From: Planctomycetota bacterium
GTDB taxonomy: Bacteria > Planctomycetota > Phycisphaerae > WQYP01
NCBI GenBank assembly: GCA_021785435.1
Contig: JAJYFE010000041.1
Span: 1 to 32,512 of the forward strand
Length of the DNA: 32,512 nt
Direction of reading: 5' to 3'
Shown: positions 31,082 through 32,512 of the stretch, one piece after another
Layout of the letters: each line of letters begins with the position of its first letter
Numbering within the stretch: the first letter of the stretch is position 1
Program-made: the position numbers and the translations under genes
The notes under the pieces: model-generated
What the model was told of the DNA's origin: nothing
What the model saw: only the letters and a program-made list of their open reading frames with translations
Database searches by the model: none

Positions 31082-32512
31082 ATGAGATACGGCGGTGCGA
31101 AATCACGATTCGTGTCCATATCCGGAGAATCCGGGGTAACGGCGCCAGGGATTTGCGGATGGGTGCGTGGCATGTCCCCCCGCCGCTGGCGTCGCGCGGC
31201 GTTGCTGGCCGCCGCGGCTTGTGCTCTGGATGCGGCGGGAGTGCTCGGCCACGCCCCAGCCGCCTACGGATCGGCGGCGTTCGGCGGCAGTACCTCCGCC
31301 TCGTTAAACTGGTCCGGCTACGCGGATACCGCGAACTCGCCTTCCCAGACGTTCAGCTATGTCGCCGGTACATGGACGGTTCCCACGGTTACCTCTGGTT
31401 CGACCAGCTCGCCCAGCTATGCGGGTTTCTGGGTCGGGCTGGACGGATTTAACTCCCAGACGGTCGAACAGGACGGCATAGCGGCCCAGGTCATCAACGG
31501 CGCGACGAGTTACTACGCCTGGTGGGAGCTGTACCCCGCCGCCGCGGTGCCCATCAACGGGATGGCCGTAGCACCGGGGAATGCGATAAAAGGGTCCATC
31601 GCTTACCTGGGTAACAATGAGTACCAATTGGTGCTGGACAATCTGACCACAGGTTATAATTTCAGCATCACGCAACAGAGTCCTGGCGATGCGCGCTCTT
31701 CCGCGGAATGGATTGCCGAGGCGCCGGCGGTCGGCAACGGCAGCGGCAGCTACACCATTGCGCCGCTGGCGAACTTCGGCAGCATCACATTCTCGAATGC
31801 CGTGGCGACGCTGAATGGAGTCACCGGCGTCATCAGCGATTTTCCCTATACGCAGATCAATCTGGTGCCTTCCTCGGGGCTTGGTGCGACAACCTCCGCC
31901 CTCAATGGCGCGGGCAACAGCTTTACTGTGACCACGACCGGGCAGAGCCCGTCGGCATCGCCGATCCTCATTTGGGATGCCGGGGGCGCCACCGCAGCTG
32001 CGCCCACCAACGGGAGCGGTACCTGGGACACCAGCAGCACCAACCCGGTGTGGAGCGATGTCCTTTCAAACCCGACCAGCCCCACCGATGGCGCCTGGAG
32101 CAACACCGCCAACAGTGTGGCCGTGTTTGGAACCAAGACCAACAGCAACCCGGGCGGTGAGACCGTCTACACGATCACGCTGGGTGCGGACATCATCGCG
32201 GCCGGTATCGTCTTCGATTCGACGGCCGACGGCAGCACCTACGAGATCACGCCGGGCACTGGCCCCTACAGCCTGGATGTCAATGGCGACATCGTTGTGA
32301 ACGCGAGTGGCCAGATTAACGCCCCGCTCGTGGATGGAACCTCGTCATCGAGCGCCATCACGGTTTCCGGCAAAGGTACTTTAACGCTTTCCGCCGCCAA
32401 CACCTACACCGGCGGCACCACGATAACCAGCGGTGTGTTGGACCTGACCGGTTCACTCTACAGCGGCGGGGATCTTACCGTTAATGGCGACACCGCCGTC
32501 TTTGAGCTGGAC
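31082..32512 (+). CDS. Secreted glutamic peptidase (family G1) fused to autotransporter-type beta-strand repeats, 3' end outside window
   Basis: The frame is open from ATG 31082 (AAAGGGA about 7 bases upstream) to the window end, giving 477 codons here; MSPRRW at 31172 is an alternative start. An N-terminal basic-hydrophobic segment (RRWRRAALLAAAACALDAAG) suggests export. Residues about 70-255 match peptidase G1 (eqolisin): LNWSGYA, GTWTVP, FWVGLDGFNSQTVEQDG with catalytic Gln130, and YYAWWELYP with catalytic Glu149. A beta-rich part with GTWDTSSTNPVWSD follows, then a beta-strand repeat GKGTLTLSAANTYTGGTTIT near 430-449, typical of autotransporter-associated repeats. Neither a translocator domain nor a C-terminal sorting signal can be seen because the gene is cut. 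Confidence 0.8.
   Translation, partial: MRYGGAKSRFVSISGESGVTAPGICGWVRGMSPRRWRRAALLAAAACALDAAGVLGHAPAAYGSAAFGGSTSASLNWSGYADTANSPSQTFSYVAGTWTVPTVTSGSTSSPSYAGFWVGLDGFNSQTVEQDGIAAQVINGATSYYAWWELYPAAAVPINGMAVAPGNAIKGSIAYLGNNEYQLVLDNLTTGYNFSITQQSPGDARSSAEWIAEAPAVGNGSGSYTIAPLANFGSITFSNAVATLNGVTGVISDFPYTQINLVPSSGLGATTSALNGAGNSFTVTTTGQSPSASPILIWDAGGATAAAPTNGSGTWDTSSTNPVWSDVLSNPTSPTDGAWSNTANSVAVFGTKTNSNPGGETVYTITLGADIIAAGIVFDSTADGSTYEITPGTGPYSLDVNGDIVVNASGQINAPLVDGTSSSSAITVSGKGTLTLSAANTYTGGTTITSGVLDLTGSLYSGGDLTVNGDTAVFELD

Overview
The window looks like a chromosomal segment of a GC-rich bacterium of the Planctomycetota, probably Phycisphaerae-like. This is inferred from gene content: several uroporphyrinogen-decarboxylase-like (UroD-like) paralogs with a PhyH dioxygenase and a zinc-lacking MDR dehydrogenase, a prepilin-like protein with a C-terminal H-X9-DG-type motif, a DUF6259 glycosidase-like protein, Tat-exported Pectate_lyase_3 proteins and autotransporter-type beta-strand repeats. 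Verrucomicrobiota or Lentisphaerota are the main alternatives. No rRNA, tRNA, CRISPR array, transposase or phage gene was recognised.

Layout. 1-590 holds a decayed BrnT-like toxin remnant. 590-6301 carries three UroD-like genes (590-1702 minus, 1954-3015 plus, 5162-6301 minus), a PhyH-type dioxygenase and an MDR oxidoreductase. A sigma70-like promoter and a LacI/GalR-type palindrome lie in the divergent region near 1.7 kb. 6357-16381 is a minus-strand carbohydrate region: a GNAT acetyltransferase, a GH20-like hydrolase, an extracellular solute-binding protein and a 1225-residue DUF6259 glycosidase-like protein. The last two are separated by an intact DUF433/DUF5615 toxin-antitoxin (TA) pair and by two wrecked hicBA remnants. 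16.4-17.9 kb has a third, damaged hicBA locus and repeats. 17900-21114 has two tandem Tat-exported right-handed beta-helix proteins whose 5' ends are almost identical. 21481-22770 is a prepilin-like protein with an unusual long leader. 22.8-24.4 kb is repeat-rich non-coding DNA with a ~430 bp duplication and a 36-bp perfect palindrome. 24265-25558 is a PIN-type TA module between ~95 bp direct repeats, followed by the 3' fragment of a DNA methyltransferase gene. 26154-30472 has an orphan cytochrome-oxidase subunit III-like gene converging on a two-gene envelope polysaccharide operon (WecA-like transferase and O-antigen ligase). 31082 to the window end is the 5' part of a secreted glutamic peptidase (family G1) fused to autotransporter-type repeats.

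How it fits together. The first 16 kb suggest a catabolic locus for a glycosylated or methylated organic substrate: a binding protein and exo-acting glycosidases release and capture sugars, and the UroD-like/MDR/PhyH enzymes process small molecules. The substrate cannot be read from the sequence. The rest mixes cell-surface functions with small TA modules in all stages of decay. The intergenic DNA is unusually rich in repeat families (a 44-bp element, GC-rich palindromes, ATCCGTG tandem units, a GGTTTCT heptamer), some of which have entered coding sequence.
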